Source: Chitinophaga sp. CF418
GTDB lineage: Bacteria; Bacteroidota; Bacteroidia; Chitinophagales; Chitinophagaceae
Assembly (NCBI RefSeq): GCF_900142925.1
Contig: NZ_FRCN01000015.1
Location: 240,770-304,769, forward strand
Length of the DNA: 64,000 nucleotides
Direction of reading: 5' to 3'
In this document: positions 9,179-16,404 of the stretch, piece by piece
How the letters are laid out: every line of letters begins with the position of its first letter
How positions within the stretch are numbered: the first letter of the stretch is position 1
The notes under the pieces: model-generated
What the model was told of the DNA's origin: nothing
Database searches by the model: none
Seen by the model: the letters and a program-made list of their open reading frames with translations, nothing else
Made by a program: the position numbers and the translations under genes

Positions 9179-9204
9179 AATCCCAGACTTTTCAGCCTGG
9201 GATT
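9179..9204 (-). terminator. Hairpin terminator beside dispersed repeat copy 1
   Basis: Arms AATCCCAG and CTGGGATT with a T-rich tail on the minus strand (TTTTTGATTTT). It lies immediately downstream, on the minus strand, of repeat copy 1 at 9214-9250. It stands ahead of the TMEM175-like gene and does not terminate any intact gene I can see. Confidence 0.6.
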
Positions 9205-9213
9205 CTTTCTTTG

Positions 9214-9250
9214 GTACAACGGACCGGACAACTGTCGAATTTTTTGGGGG
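9214..9250 (-). repeat. Dispersed repeat, copy 1 (RxLSxPLY tail element)
   Basis: One of four related copies in the window. On the plus strand it reads GTACAACGG, then ACCGGACA, then ACTGTCGAAT. On the minus strand it reads IRQLSGPLYQRK. A terminator-like hairpin follows on the minus strand. Twelve bases after it (TACCAAAGAAAG on the minus strand) also match the 3' trailer of the tRNA-Glu gene at 29 kb. Confidence 0.6.
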
Positions 9251-9320
9251 AGATTGAGTTTTATAGTGCACGTCTTATGGCAGTTCCCTCCAGCCAATCC
9301 TCTTAGTTAAGAATACTTAA

Positions 9321-9428
9321 TGGTCTCCCGCCACGTACATGCAACAGATGTTCCGTTTAGAAGTCAATATAAATAACAACCTGCAATTTGGATACAACTA
9401 TACCCGGTTTGGAAACACACCCCGATGA
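9321..9428 (+). pseudogene. 3' remnant of a probable outer-membrane protein gene
   Basis: An open stretch of 35 codons with no start, preceded in frame by a stop. It reads WSPATYMQQMFRLEVN and then FGYNYTRFGNTPR. The alternating pattern with YNYTRFGN resembles the closing strands of a beta-barrel protein. It lies between dispersed repeat copy 1 and the SDR gene and is probably what is left after a deletion. Identity of the parent gene is unknown. Confidence 0.35.
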
Positions 9429-9468
9429 TAATTGCCGGATTTTTGCAATGTAAATATATACTGCGAAA

Positions 9469-10275
9469 ATGAACAAAACCATATTTATAACAGGCGCTTC
9501 AGCAGGTTTGGGTAAAGCTACTGCCAAACTATTTCAATCAAGAGGTTGGAATGTTATCGCAACTATGCGAAATCCGGAAAAAGAAACTGAGCTTAGTCAG
9601 TTTGAAAATATAACACTTTTACCGCTGGACGTGACTAACCTTGAGCAAATCAACAGCACCGTTGCAAAAGCCGTTTCATTATATGCGATTGATGTAGTGT
9701 TTAATAACGCAGGTTACGGTTTAATGGGCGCCATGGAGGCATTTAGCGATGAACAGATTTTAAGGCAAATCAACACTAACTTGTTGGGTGTAATACGGGT
9801 AACACATGCTTTTATCCCTCATTTAAGGGAAAAGAAAAGCGGATTATTTATCAGTACAACCTCCATGGGCGGATTTTTGGGATTTCCTTTACATTCCATT
9901 TACCATGCTACCAAGTTTGGAATTGAAGGCTGGTCTGAAAGCATGTCGTTTGAACTGGGTTTGCATAATATTGGCATCAAAACAGTTGCTCCGGGCGGTA
10001 TCGCAACTGATTTTTTAAACAGATCCCTTGACAGGAACTTACACCCGGCCTATAAAAGTTTAGAGGATAAGTTATTCGCTATGACCGATTCAATGATGCA
10101 TGCGGCGGCATCTCCCGAACAAATTGCAGAGATCGTTTATGAAGCTGCCACAGATGGTAAGGACCAGATTCGATATATTGCAGGGGAAGATTCAAAAGCG
10201 ATTTACACACGCCGTTTGGAGCTTGGAAGTGAAGAATTCAGAAAAGAGATCAGAAAGCAATTCTTAGGTTATTGA
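9469..10275 (+). CDS. Short-chain dehydrogenase/reductase (SDR)
   Basis: 268 residues. The N-terminal Rossmann motif TGASAGLGKATAKLF binds NAD(P), NNAGYG is the structural NNAG motif, the catalytic Ser is in STTSMGG, and the YHATK motif supplies the catalytic Tyr and Lys. This is the classical SDR fold of cytoplasmic oxidoreductases acting on alcohols or ketones. The substrate is not readable. It is followed 63 bases later by an AraC-type regulator on the same strand, with an inverted repeat in the gap, so regulator and enzyme probably form one locus. The gene sits between copies 1 and 2 of the dispersed repeat in an accessory-looking stretch. Confidence 0.92.
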   Translation: MNKTIFITGASAGLGKATAKLFQSRGWNVIATMRNPEKETELSQFENITLLPLDVTNLEQINSTVAKAVSLYAIDVVFNNAGYGLMGAMEAFSDEQILRQINTNLLGVIRVTHAFIPHLREKKSGLFISTTSMGGFLGFPLHSIYHATKFGIEGWSESMSFELGLHNIGIKTVAPGGIATDFLNRSLDRNLHPAYKSLEDKLFAMTDSMMHAAASPEQIAEIVYEAATDGKDQIRYIAGEDSKAIYTRRLELGSEEFRKEIRKQFLGY

Positions 10276-10284
10276 TTTAAAACA

Positions 10285-10325
10285 CCGGCAACTCACCGAA
10301 AAGCCGGTTGCCGGTTGTAAATTTG
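10285..10325 (+). promoter_or_regulatory. Inverted repeat and -7 element ahead of the AraC gene
   Basis: CCGGCAAC (10285-10292) and GTTGCCGG (10307-10314) are perfect complements. TAAATTTG (10318-10325), a good Bacteroidota -7 element, follows 14 bases before the AraC-type start codon. The repeat could be an operator or an attenuating hairpin after the SDR gene. Confidence 0.45.
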
Positions 10326-10338
10326 TAAAATAAGTCAA

Positions 10339-11244
10339 ATGAAGGTTATCAATTCCATATCCGAAAAACATCGCCTGTTATCTTTGCCAGAGCCATTGCA
10401 CCCGTTGGTAAGTGTCATCCGCATTTCGGATATACGTTTTACAGATCCTGCTGTATGGCAAAACTTTTCAGTGAATTTTTACTGCATATCACTGAAAAAA
10501 AATATTGGCGGAAAAACGAAATACGGCCAGAAATATTACGACTACGATAAAGGTGTAATGACTTTCATTGCTCCCAGGCAAATCATGTCACTTGATGCTT
10601 CGCAAACTGATATACTTAACCCAGCATCAGGGTATGCGTTGCTGATCCACCCTGATTTTCTTTACAAACATCCGCTTGCAGCTACTATCAAAAATTATGG
10701 GTTCTTTTCCTACGCCATTAATGAAGCGCTGCATCTTTCAGAAAAGGAGGAAAAAGATATTGAGGATATTTTTCTGAAGATTGATCAGGAGTATCAGCAT
10801 ATAGACAAGCATACACAGAATATCATTCTTTCCCAGATCGATTTGTTATTGAATTATAGTAATCGTTTTTATGAAAGACAATTTATCACCAGGAAGGCTG
10901 TTAATCACGATATATTGTCAAAGGTGGACCAGCTGTTAACCGAGTATCTTGATGGGGACCAAACCCAAAAGACCGGACTTCCTACGGTTGAGTTCTTAGG
11001 GAATCAGTTGAATCTTTCACCACATTATCTAAGCGATCTTTTACGTTCACTTACCGGCCAAAGCGCACAGCAACATATTCAGGAAAGATTAATCGAAAAA
11101 GCGAAGGAATATTTATCGGTAACCAGTCTGTCAGTTGCCGAAATCGCTTATCATTTAGGCTTCGAGTATCCGCAATCTTTTAATAAGCTGTTTAAAAGAA
11201 AAACCAGTATATCGCCTTTAGAGTTCCGGCAAACGTTTAATTAA
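10339..11244 (+). CDS. AraC family transcriptional regulator
   Basis: 301 residues. The N-terminal ~190 residues are a sensor region with a cupin-like pattern. The C-terminal 100 residues hold the two helix-turn-helix units of the AraC/XylS domain. The first is NQLNLSPHYLSDLLRSLTG and the second is SVAEIAYHLGFEYPQSFNKL, with the family ending TSISPLEFRQ. Such proteins bind direct repeats and usually activate neighbouring catabolic or detoxification genes. It lies just downstream of an SDR gene, which is the likely target (inference). The sensor ligand is unknown. Confidence 0.92.
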   Translation: MKVINSISEKHRLLSLPEPLHPLVSVIRISDIRFTDPAVWQNFSVNFYCISLKKNIGGKTKYGQKYYDYDKGVMTFIAPRQIMSLDASQTDILNPASGYALLIHPDFLYKHPLAATIKNYGFFSYAINEALHLSEKEEKDIEDIFLKIDQEYQHIDKHTQNIILSQIDLLLNYSNRFYERQFITRKAVNHDILSKVDQLLTEYLDGDQTQKTGLPTVEFLGNQLNLSPHYLSDLLRSLTGQSAQQHIQERLIEKAKEYLSVTSLSVAEIAYHLGFEYPQSFNKLFKRKTSISPLEFRQTFN

Positions 11245-11273
11245 CAAAACCACATAGCACACGATATGATAAT

Positions 11274-11405
11274 GTGAAAGGATCAACTTATCTGCTGATA
11301 CTAATTGCTCAACTGAGGGATGGATCTGTCTTTGAAGAAGATTTGATTGAATTGAACCCTGATGCGCGTAATATTATTTATATGCTGCTAAGGAATAGTA
11401 GTTAA
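11274..11405 (+). pseudogene. Short remnant of an unidentified gene
   Basis: A 43-codon open stretch beginning at a GTG: VKGSTYLLILIAQLRDGS, then a segment ending IELNPDARNIIYMLLRNSS and a stop. The composition looks protein-like (acidic and hydrophobic pattern), but there is no proper start and no recognisable family. It could be the 3' end of a lost gene or a very small protein. The rest of the 417-base gap to the ATPase gene holds repeat copy 2 and a pair of 24-base direct repeats. Confidence 0.3.
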
Positions 11406-11488
11406 TATTGTAAAGATCCCAGGTTCGATTTACCCATCAGGAGATTAAAAAAGCCACGTACTTTCATTTACAAGGCTTTATATTTCGT

Positions 11489-11535
11489 GTACAACGGGCC
11501 GGACAGATGTCGAACATTTGGGTCTGTGATTTTAA
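11489..11535 (-). repeat. Dispersed repeat, copy 2 (RxLSxPLY tail element)
   Basis: Plus strand: GTACAACGGGCCGGACA, then GATGTCGAACATTTGGGT. Minus strand: PNVRHLSGPLYTKYKAL and a stop. Minus-strand downstream sequence forms a weak hairpin (AAAGCC, GGCTTT) with a T run, as at the other copies. Confidence 0.6.
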
Positions 11536-11607
11536 TATGATAAGGCTAATACTTGAATAATTATACGGTCATACAAGGCCAAAGCATTAAATCTATACCA
11601 ACGAATT

Positions 11608-11670
11608 AAGTTTACGATATACATGAAACTTTGCTATCTTTAAGTAAAGTTTACGATATACATGAAACTT
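11608..11670 (+). promoter_or_regulatory. 24-base direct repeats flanking a -7-like element and covering the ATPase start codon
   Basis: Two perfect 24-base copies lie at 11608-11631 and 11647-11670; each begins AAGTTTACGATATACATG. Between them lies TATCTTTA (11635-11642), close to the TAnnTTTG element. The second copy contains the ATG of the ATPase gene; the first contains an ATG followed after five codons by a stop. The arrangement could be an operator pair for autoregulation or the trace of a local duplication. Confidence 0.6.
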
Positions 11671-12867
11671 ATACAAAGACCATTATATACTGAAAGGGTA
11701 ATTCCGTTTATTAATAAGCAGGTAATTAAGGTGCTGACTGGGCAAAGGAGGGTCGGTAAAAGCTATGTGATGCTTCAATTGATGGAACATATCCGCAATA
11801 CTGATCAGAACGCCAACATTGTTTATATTAATATGGAATTGGATAATTATATCCATATTAAAACGCATACAGATTTAAGTGCTTACATTGAAGATAAGTT
11901 CGTTGAAGATAAGAACAATTATTTCTTTATAGATGAAGTGCAGGAGGTACAGGAATTCGAAAGAACCCTGCGCAGTTTACTGGCAAAGGGAATCTGCGAT
12001 ATTTACTGTACTGGCAGTAATGCCAATATGTTATCCGGTGAATTGGCTACGTTTTTATCTGGCAGATATTTGGTATTTAATATCCATAGTCTCAGTTACC
12101 AGGAATTTTTGCAATTTCACCAGCTTGAAAATAAATTTGAATCGCTCGTACTTTATCTCAGGTATGGCGGTATGCCGTTTTTGAGTAATATCGGACTGCA
12201 GGATGATCTGCCATATGAGTATCTGCGCAATGTTTACTCCACTATTTTATTAAAAGATGTTGTGGCCCGGGAAAATATTCGGAATGTTTCATTTTTAGAA
12301 AATCTGGTAACTTATCTCGCAGACAATACAGGCGGTTTGTTTTCGGCCAGCAATATCAGCAAGTATCTTAAATCCCAAAGGGTTGATATCTCCCCGCAGC
12401 TCACTATTAACTACCTACGAGCTTTATGCAACACTTTCTTTGTACACAAAGTGGTAAGATCAGAAATTGGAGGACTGAAAATATTTGAAATCGGGGAGAA
12501 ATATTATTTTGAAGATCTTGGTCTGCGTAATGCAATCGTTGGCTTTAATCAGCGTGCAGACATTCATAAGCTTATGGAGAATGCTGTTTACTTATATTTA
12601 AAACAGCAAAACTATAAAGTCTTTGTAGGGAAGTTAGGTGATAAGGAGATAGATTTTGTTGCAGATAAGAACGGGGCCAAAATCTATGTTCAAGTTTGCC
12701 TTACTATCAATGATGAAAACACGGCCAACAGAGAATTTGGTAATCTGCTGAAAATCGAAGATAATTATCCCAAGTATGTAATTACGTTAAATGATGTGTT
12801 AATTGGTCAAGATAATGATGGAATAATTCAAAAAAACCTGATGGACTTTTTAACAAGTGAGCTTTAA
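11662..12867 (+). CDS. AAA-type ATPase of the AAA_14/DUF4143 family
   Basis: 401 residues. The Walker A loop is GQRRVGKS (residues 27-34), Walker B is YFFIDEVQEV, a sensor motif is CTGSNANMLSGE, and the C-terminal third is the DUF4143 region ending in a restriction-endonuclease-like half (GDKEIDFVADKNG, then IYVQV). The family is widespread and mobile in Bacteroidota and archaea, and its cellular role is unknown. The ID/DxVxQV pattern of the C-terminal part resembles PD-(D/E)XK nucleases, so nuclease activity is possible but not shown. A second, divergent member lies at 27-28 kb. The gene is preceded by 24-base direct repeats and ends just before a tRNA-Glu terminator. Confidence 0.88.
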   Translation: MKLIQRPLYTERVIPFINKQVIKVLTGQRRVGKSYVMLQLMEHIRNTDQNANIVYINMELDNYIHIKTHTDLSAYIEDKFVEDKNNYFFIDEVQEVQEFERTLRSLLAKGICDIYCTGSNANMLSGELATFLSGRYLVFNIHSLSYQEFLQFHQLENKFESLVLYLRYGGMPFLSNIGLQDDLPYEYLRNVYSTILLKDVVARENIRNVSFLENLVTYLADNTGGLFSASNISKYLKSQRVDISPQLTINYLRALCNTFFVHKVVRSEIGGLKIFEIGEKYYFEDLGLRNAIVGFNQRADIHKLMENAVYLYLKQQNYKVFVGKLGDKEIDFVADKNGAKIYVQVCLTINDENTANREFGNLLKIEDNYPKYVITLNDVLIGQDNDGIIQKNLMDFLTSEL

Positions 12868-12914
12868 AATAAAGGTAAGATATCAGGCCGGTAAGGGAAT
12901 TGGCTTAAAATAAA

Positions 12915-12940
12915 AAAGGAACATCATTCGATGTTCCTTT
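12915..12940 (-). terminator. Terminator of tRNA-Glu copy 1 (also usable by the ATPase gene)
   Basis: Arms AAAGGAACATC and GATGTTCCTTT with loop ATTC; T runs follow on both strands. The same hairpin follows tRNA-Glu copy 2 at 28977-29002. Confidence 0.85.
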
Positions 12941-12945
12941 TTTCG

Positions 12946-13017
12946 TACCGCGTACGGGAGTCGAACCCGTCATTCCTCCGTGAAAGGGAGGCGTCTTAGC
13001 CGATTGACCAACGCGGC
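12946..13017 (-). tRNA. tRNA-Glu (anticodon TTC), copy 1
   Basis: 72 bases fold as a cloverleaf. The anticodon arm is CCTCC, CTTTCAC, GGAGG with anticodon TTC, and the T arm is ACGGG, TTCGACT, CCCGT. The acceptor stem is GCCGCGT with ACGCGGT, leaving a G-U first pair, and the discriminator is A. The sequence is identical to copy 2 at 29 kb, but here the 3' CCA is not encoded (the DNA continues CGA). A consensus promoter lies upstream. Confidence 0.95.
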
Positions 13018-13035
13018 CTTTCCCGTTTGGGATTG

Positions 13036-13065
13036 CAAAGGTAGGAAAATTGTTTATTCAGCAAA
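13036..13065 (-). promoter_or_regulatory. Promoter of tRNA-Glu copy 1
   Basis: On the minus strand TTTG (13065-13062), 18 bases, then TACCTTTG (13043-13036), matching the Bacteroidota sigma consensus. It lies about 19 bases upstream of the tRNA. Confidence 0.7.
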
Positions 13066-13117
13066 ATTTTTTTTAAATATTTTCAAAAAGCAGAGAATAC
13101 CCCACCTTTGTAATACT

Positions 13118-13504
13118 ATGGGAAAACTAAACATACTTATAGCAGAAAACGATGCAAATGGTAAGGTCCTGATACAGGAATCATTTGCCGATACAGGGCT
13201 ATTTAATGTGGTGGCGGTGGCAGAAGATGGAAAGATCCTGAAAGATATCATGGAGGAATCCGATATCCTGTTCCCGGATGTGATCCTGTCAGCTGCAGGA
13301 CATGGCTATGATGTCCTGTATTACATTAAAAGAAGTGATGCTTTCCGGGAAATTCCGGTAGTAACCTACTCTGCCTTCGATAGCGGTAGCGAGGAGGAGA
13401 AGTGCCAGCAAATGGGCGCTTTAAAACACTTCATCAAGCCTGATAACGCGCCTGGCTACCAGAAAATGGCCAAAGAACTGTATGACCTGTTACTCGGGGA
13501 ATAA
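13118..13504 (+). CDS. Stand-alone receiver-like protein lacking the phospho-acceptor Asp
   Basis: 128 residues from MGKLNILIAEND. The fold pattern is that of a CheY-type receiver. The acidic pocket is only partly kept (E10, D12), the YSA (T/S) strand is at 84-86, and the conserved Lys is in FIKP (K107). At the position of the phosphorylated Asp the sequence is PDVILSAAGHGYD, so Ala59 replaces it. The protein cannot be phosphorylated in the usual way and may be a pseudo-receiver acting by protein contact. A longer open frame starts inside the tRNA gene and is rejected. It has its own terminator, and no kinase gene is adjacent. Confidence 0.75.
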   Translation: MGKLNILIAENDANGKVLIQESFADTGLFNVVAVAEDGKILKDIMEESDILFPDVILSAAGHGYDVLYYIKRSDAFREIPVVTYSAFDSGSEEEKCQQMGALKHFIKPDNAPGYQKMAKELYDLLLGE

Positions 13505-13577
13505 TTCATTCCACATGCCACACTGCTAGCCAACTCCTTCCGGGTTGGCGTTCAATACTTTTATACTAACTGCATTC

Positions 13578-13606
13578 AGCCATGACATCCAAGTCATGGC
13601 TTTTTT
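13578..13606 (+). terminator. Terminator after the receiver-like gene
   Basis: Arms AGCCATGAC and GTCATGGCT followed by TTTTTT. A smaller hairpin (GCCAAC, GTTGGC) lies about 45 bases before it. Confidence 0.8.
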
Positions 13607-13682
13607 GTTGCCTATATCCGCCTCAAAACGGGGTGAGATCTTGGTCGTCTATTTACTGTAACTCATACACAAACCATAAGCT

Positions 13683-13774
13683 AGCCATATATAACCCATA
13701 TATAACCCATACCTCTCAAATATGGGTTATATATGGGTCATATATGGCTTATATATGGGTTATATATGGGTTAT
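13683..13774. repeat. Long imperfect hairpin made of 11-base repeats
   Basis: 29-base arms at 13683-13711 and 13721-13749 differ at one position and are separated by a nine-base loop. Each arm is itself built from the 11-base unit ACCCATATATA (or its complement TATATATGGGT). Two further units continue in direct orientation to 13774. A 78-codon open frame over this region is low-complexity and not a gene. The remainder of the 525-base gap (13505-14029) holds only the terminator and an uncharacterised leader of the next gene. Confidence 0.8.
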
Positions 13775-14029
13775 CTCCGGGAATGCACCGTAGTAGCGCC
13801 TTTACAATGCTATATTAGAATGCCTATTGTATTATAGATTAGTTAAGACGTTATTTTATAGTAGGTAATAATGTTATATGGTTGGATCGTATGAGAATAA
13901 ACGCTATATGAGGTGCGTTGGTGGAGAACACGTTGCCAGAGATCATGCCGTGGCCTTCGCGTAAATCCAGGGCGAACAATTGAGAAAGTTATGTAATTTG
14001 GCCCCTCCTCAATTAACAAACGATTACTT

Positions 14030-15328
14030 ATGAATAGGAAGAACCTATTTCTGCTTCTTTTAGCTCTTTTTATATTCCGGGTTATTTATGGATTGTGCTC
14101 GGAATTCTGGTTCCCTGATGAATTACAGATCTACCTGATCGGACTGAAGTCCTATACCACTGGTACCTGGCCGACTTATGGCCCGGATGTCGTATATACC
14201 AATACACAGATCCCCGGAGCCCTACAGGGATTGCTGGTCAGCGCCGGTTTTTATATTGCGAAGCTGCCAGAGATGCCTACACTCATACTGAATATTTTAT
14301 CTTTTGCCAGCCTTTCATTACTGGCTTACTATATTACCCGCCGGATAAAGGGGATTCCCGCCTGGATGGTCTGGGTGTTATGTATGACCACTCCATGGGC
14401 CATGTACTACCCCACCAGGGTAGTGAACCCCTCCTACACAATGGCGCTGGCTATTCCTTTCTTTATCTGCCTGCTGGAGGTATTGCCCATGAGTAAGGAC
14501 AAGTTTATCCCTCCCGGACTGGCTTTCTTCGTAATGGGGCTCACTACCACTATGATCATGCAGTTACATCTATCCTGGGTGCTGTTGTTGCCATATGCCG
14601 GAGTAGCATTGCTGTTCTCTTACCGGCTGGCAGGAATAAAAAGTACTGCCGTACGCGTGATGGTATACCTGGCAGGATTGATCGTAGGGGCCCTGACGCT
14701 CATCCCCACCTGGCTGCACCCCGATCCTGAAGCGGGTAGGGTAGGAGCCAATGTTGTATTCAACTGGGAGAATATCAAAAATATTGTGACCATCCTGACA
14801 AGGTACTGGTCTTTCGCTTCTTTTGAGGTTCCCTATGTAGTAGGTAATTCTGAGGAAAAGTGGCAGCTGATGAAAGAACAGATGTGGGTTGTACCATTCC
14901 TGTTTTTCCTGCTGATAGTTGGATTTGCGCAGGTGGGACTGTTCATTCTTTCTTATTTCATCAAAACAGATAATGAAGAGTGGAAGAAAATGAGATGGCT
15001 GAACCTGTTCACGTTCCTGCTGGTATTTGCCAGCTTCTTTTTCTCGATCAAAGGACCATCCTCGCATACTTTCTGCATGCTGTTGCCATTGCCGATGATC
15101 TACTCGTTCTATTGTTATGAGTGGCTGGTGTCAAAGAAGGTATTCGTCATGAAATTGCTGCGGATCATTATCATCAGTGGCATCTTCTTCCACATCGGTC
15201 TGGGTATCTTTAATTTCCAGCACAGGTCACTGTATAAAGACAGGGCTAAAGTGGTTGAAGCGCTGGACAAAATGGACTATAAAGTATTGGGAGAAAGACG
15301 TTCTGATAAATTAGGCTACGGTTATTAA
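14030..15328 (+). CDS. GT-C-type membrane glycosyltransferase-like protein
   Basis: 432 residues with about ten hydrophobic helices. The first periplasmic loop carries an acidic pair in EFWFPDELQ (D30, E31), the place where GT39/ArnT-type GT-C glycosyltransferases keep their catalytic acidic residues. Such enzymes transfer sugars from polyprenyl-phosphate donors to lipids or proteins on the outer face of the inner membrane. The C-terminal soluble part is short. The overall pattern supports the GT-C superfamily, but the donor and acceptor are unknown. It is a single gene, closed by a strong bidirectional terminator. A weak -7-like element (GTAATTTG) lies about 30 bases upstream. Confidence 0.65.
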   Translation: MNRKNLFLLLLALFIFRVIYGLCSEFWFPDELQIYLIGLKSYTTGTWPTYGPDVVYTNTQIPGALQGLLVSAGFYIAKLPEMPTLILNILSFASLSLLAYYITRRIKGIPAWMVWVLCMTTPWAMYYPTRVVNPSYTMALAIPFFICLLEVLPMSKDKFIPPGLAFFVMGLTTTMIMQLHLSWVLLLPYAGVALLFSYRLAGIKSTAVRVMVYLAGLIVGALTLIPTWLHPDPEAGRVGANVVFNWENIKNIVTILTRYWSFASFEVPYVVGNSEEKWQLMKEQMWVVPFLFFLLIVGFAQVGLFILSYFIKTDNEEWKKMRWLNLFTFLLVFASFFFSIKGPSSHTFCMLLPLPMIYSFYCYEWLVSKKVFVMKLLRIIIISGIFFHIGLGIFNFQHRSLYKDRAKVVEALDKMDYKVLGERRSDKLGYGY

Positions 15329-15358
15329 GCTGCCTGTTGCCGATCGGATAATGTATAA

Positions 15359-15403
15359 AAAAATAAAAGGAGCGTCTCTTACCGGGACGCTCCTTTTATT
15401 TTT
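15359..15403. terminator. Bidirectional terminator between converging genes
   Basis: 17-base arms (AAATAAAAGGAGCGTC and complement) around a short loop, with A and T runs on both sides. It serves the glycosyltransferase-like gene and the dienelactone hydrolase gene. Confidence 0.9.
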
Positions 15404-15414
15404 ATGTTTAAATA

Positions 15415-16257
15415 TTACTTGAATATTACGCCGAAAAAGGCGCGCATATCGTTCCACGATGCAGTATCAGCTGCAGGATTGTATGCGATTGGCAGGTTGA
15501 ATTTTTTGCCATTTGCAGTAGATGCCGGATTGGTGAATGCATGGGTAGCGCCAGCATATTCCTTGAATGTGTAAGGAATATTCAGAGAATCAAGCTGCTT
15601 TCTGAAAGTAGCAACATCCTGAGCAGGTACGAATGGATCAGCTCCACCCTGACATACCAGGATCTGCGCTTTAGTCAGGCCCTTTACAGGAGGTACACCT
15701 TGCAGTCCGCCGTGAAAGCTTACCACACCGTTTACAGGAAGACCCAGTTTGGCGGCATTCAGCACCATAGAACCGCCGAAGCAGTAACCAATCGCTGCAA
15801 TACGGGTAGTATCTGCCTGAGGATAAGTCTTGGCTTTTGCCAGCGCCGCCTGCAGTCGGCTGAAACCCAGTTGTGGATTATTGTAGAATGGTGTTGCATA
15901 CGCTTTAGCCTGGTCCGGATTGTCGGCGTGTTTGCTACCACCGTACATGTCTATGCCAATAGCCAGATAACCCAGTTCGGCAAACTGTTTGGCCCTGCCT
16001 TTGATATAATCATCAAGGCCCCACCATTCAGGTACGATTAGTACGATCGGCTTTTTAGCAGTGGTGTCATCGCTGAAAGCAACAATACTGTTCATTGTTA
16101 CACTGTCTGCCTGGATGGCAACAGTTTCTTCTGTAATGGTTGGCTGTGCGGCAGTGCTGTCGGACGCGTGCCCGGATGTTGATGGCTGATTGTTGCAGGC
16201 TGTCATACAGAGTGCAATAGCAGCAGGCGCGATAATTGTTGCAAAGTTGAATTTCAT
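15415..16257 (-). CDS. Dienelactone hydrolase family lipoprotein
   Basis: 280 residues. A lipoprotein signal peptide ends in LCMTAC (C21), so the enzyme should be anchored in the periplasm or outer membrane. The alpha/beta-hydrolase domain has the dienelactone-hydrolase nucleophile in GYCFGG (C159), the catalytic Asp in GGADPFV (D207) and His in GATHAF (H239). The early region IVPEWWGLDDYI is also typical. The family hydrolyses lactones and esters; the natural substrate here is not known. Secreted lipoprotein versions are common in Bacteroidota. It is transcribed alone, divergent from a PAS histidine kinase. Confidence 0.92.
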   Translation of the reverse strand: MKFNFATIIAPAAIALCMTACNNQPSTSGHASDSTAAQPTITEETVAIQADSVTMNSIVAFSDDTTAKKPIVLIVPEWWGLDDYIKGRAKQFAELGYLAIGIDMYGGSKHADNPDQAKAYATPFYNNPQLGFSRLQAALAKAKTYPQADTTRIAAIGYCFGGSMVLNAAKLGLPVNGVVSFHGGLQGVPPVKGLTKAQILVCQGGADPFVPAQDVATFRKQLDSLNIPYTFKEYAGATHAFTNPASTANGKKFNLPIAYNPAADTASWNDMRAFFGVIFK

Positions 16258-16404
16258 GTGATAGTTATTGAGTTAGTTATAATGGAGATACATATAAGGA
16301 GATAAAGGTAGACATTATACGGTTTAGGCTGGTGGCCGCCTATCAAATAATGTACCTCTGGTATATCGTACTAAAATTAGCTTACTATTACCTAATTTCA
16401 AGGA

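Noticed and set aside
9214..9250. Dispersed repeat read as a tRNA 3' end on the minus strand (TTCGACA loop and TACCA)
   Set aside because: T-stem pairing is poor and 12 bases, not 7, separate it from the CCA-like end. No cloverleaf forms.
13582..13818. 78-codon open frame over the 11-base repeats
   Set aside because: Low-complexity translation produced by the repeat; starts inside a terminator.
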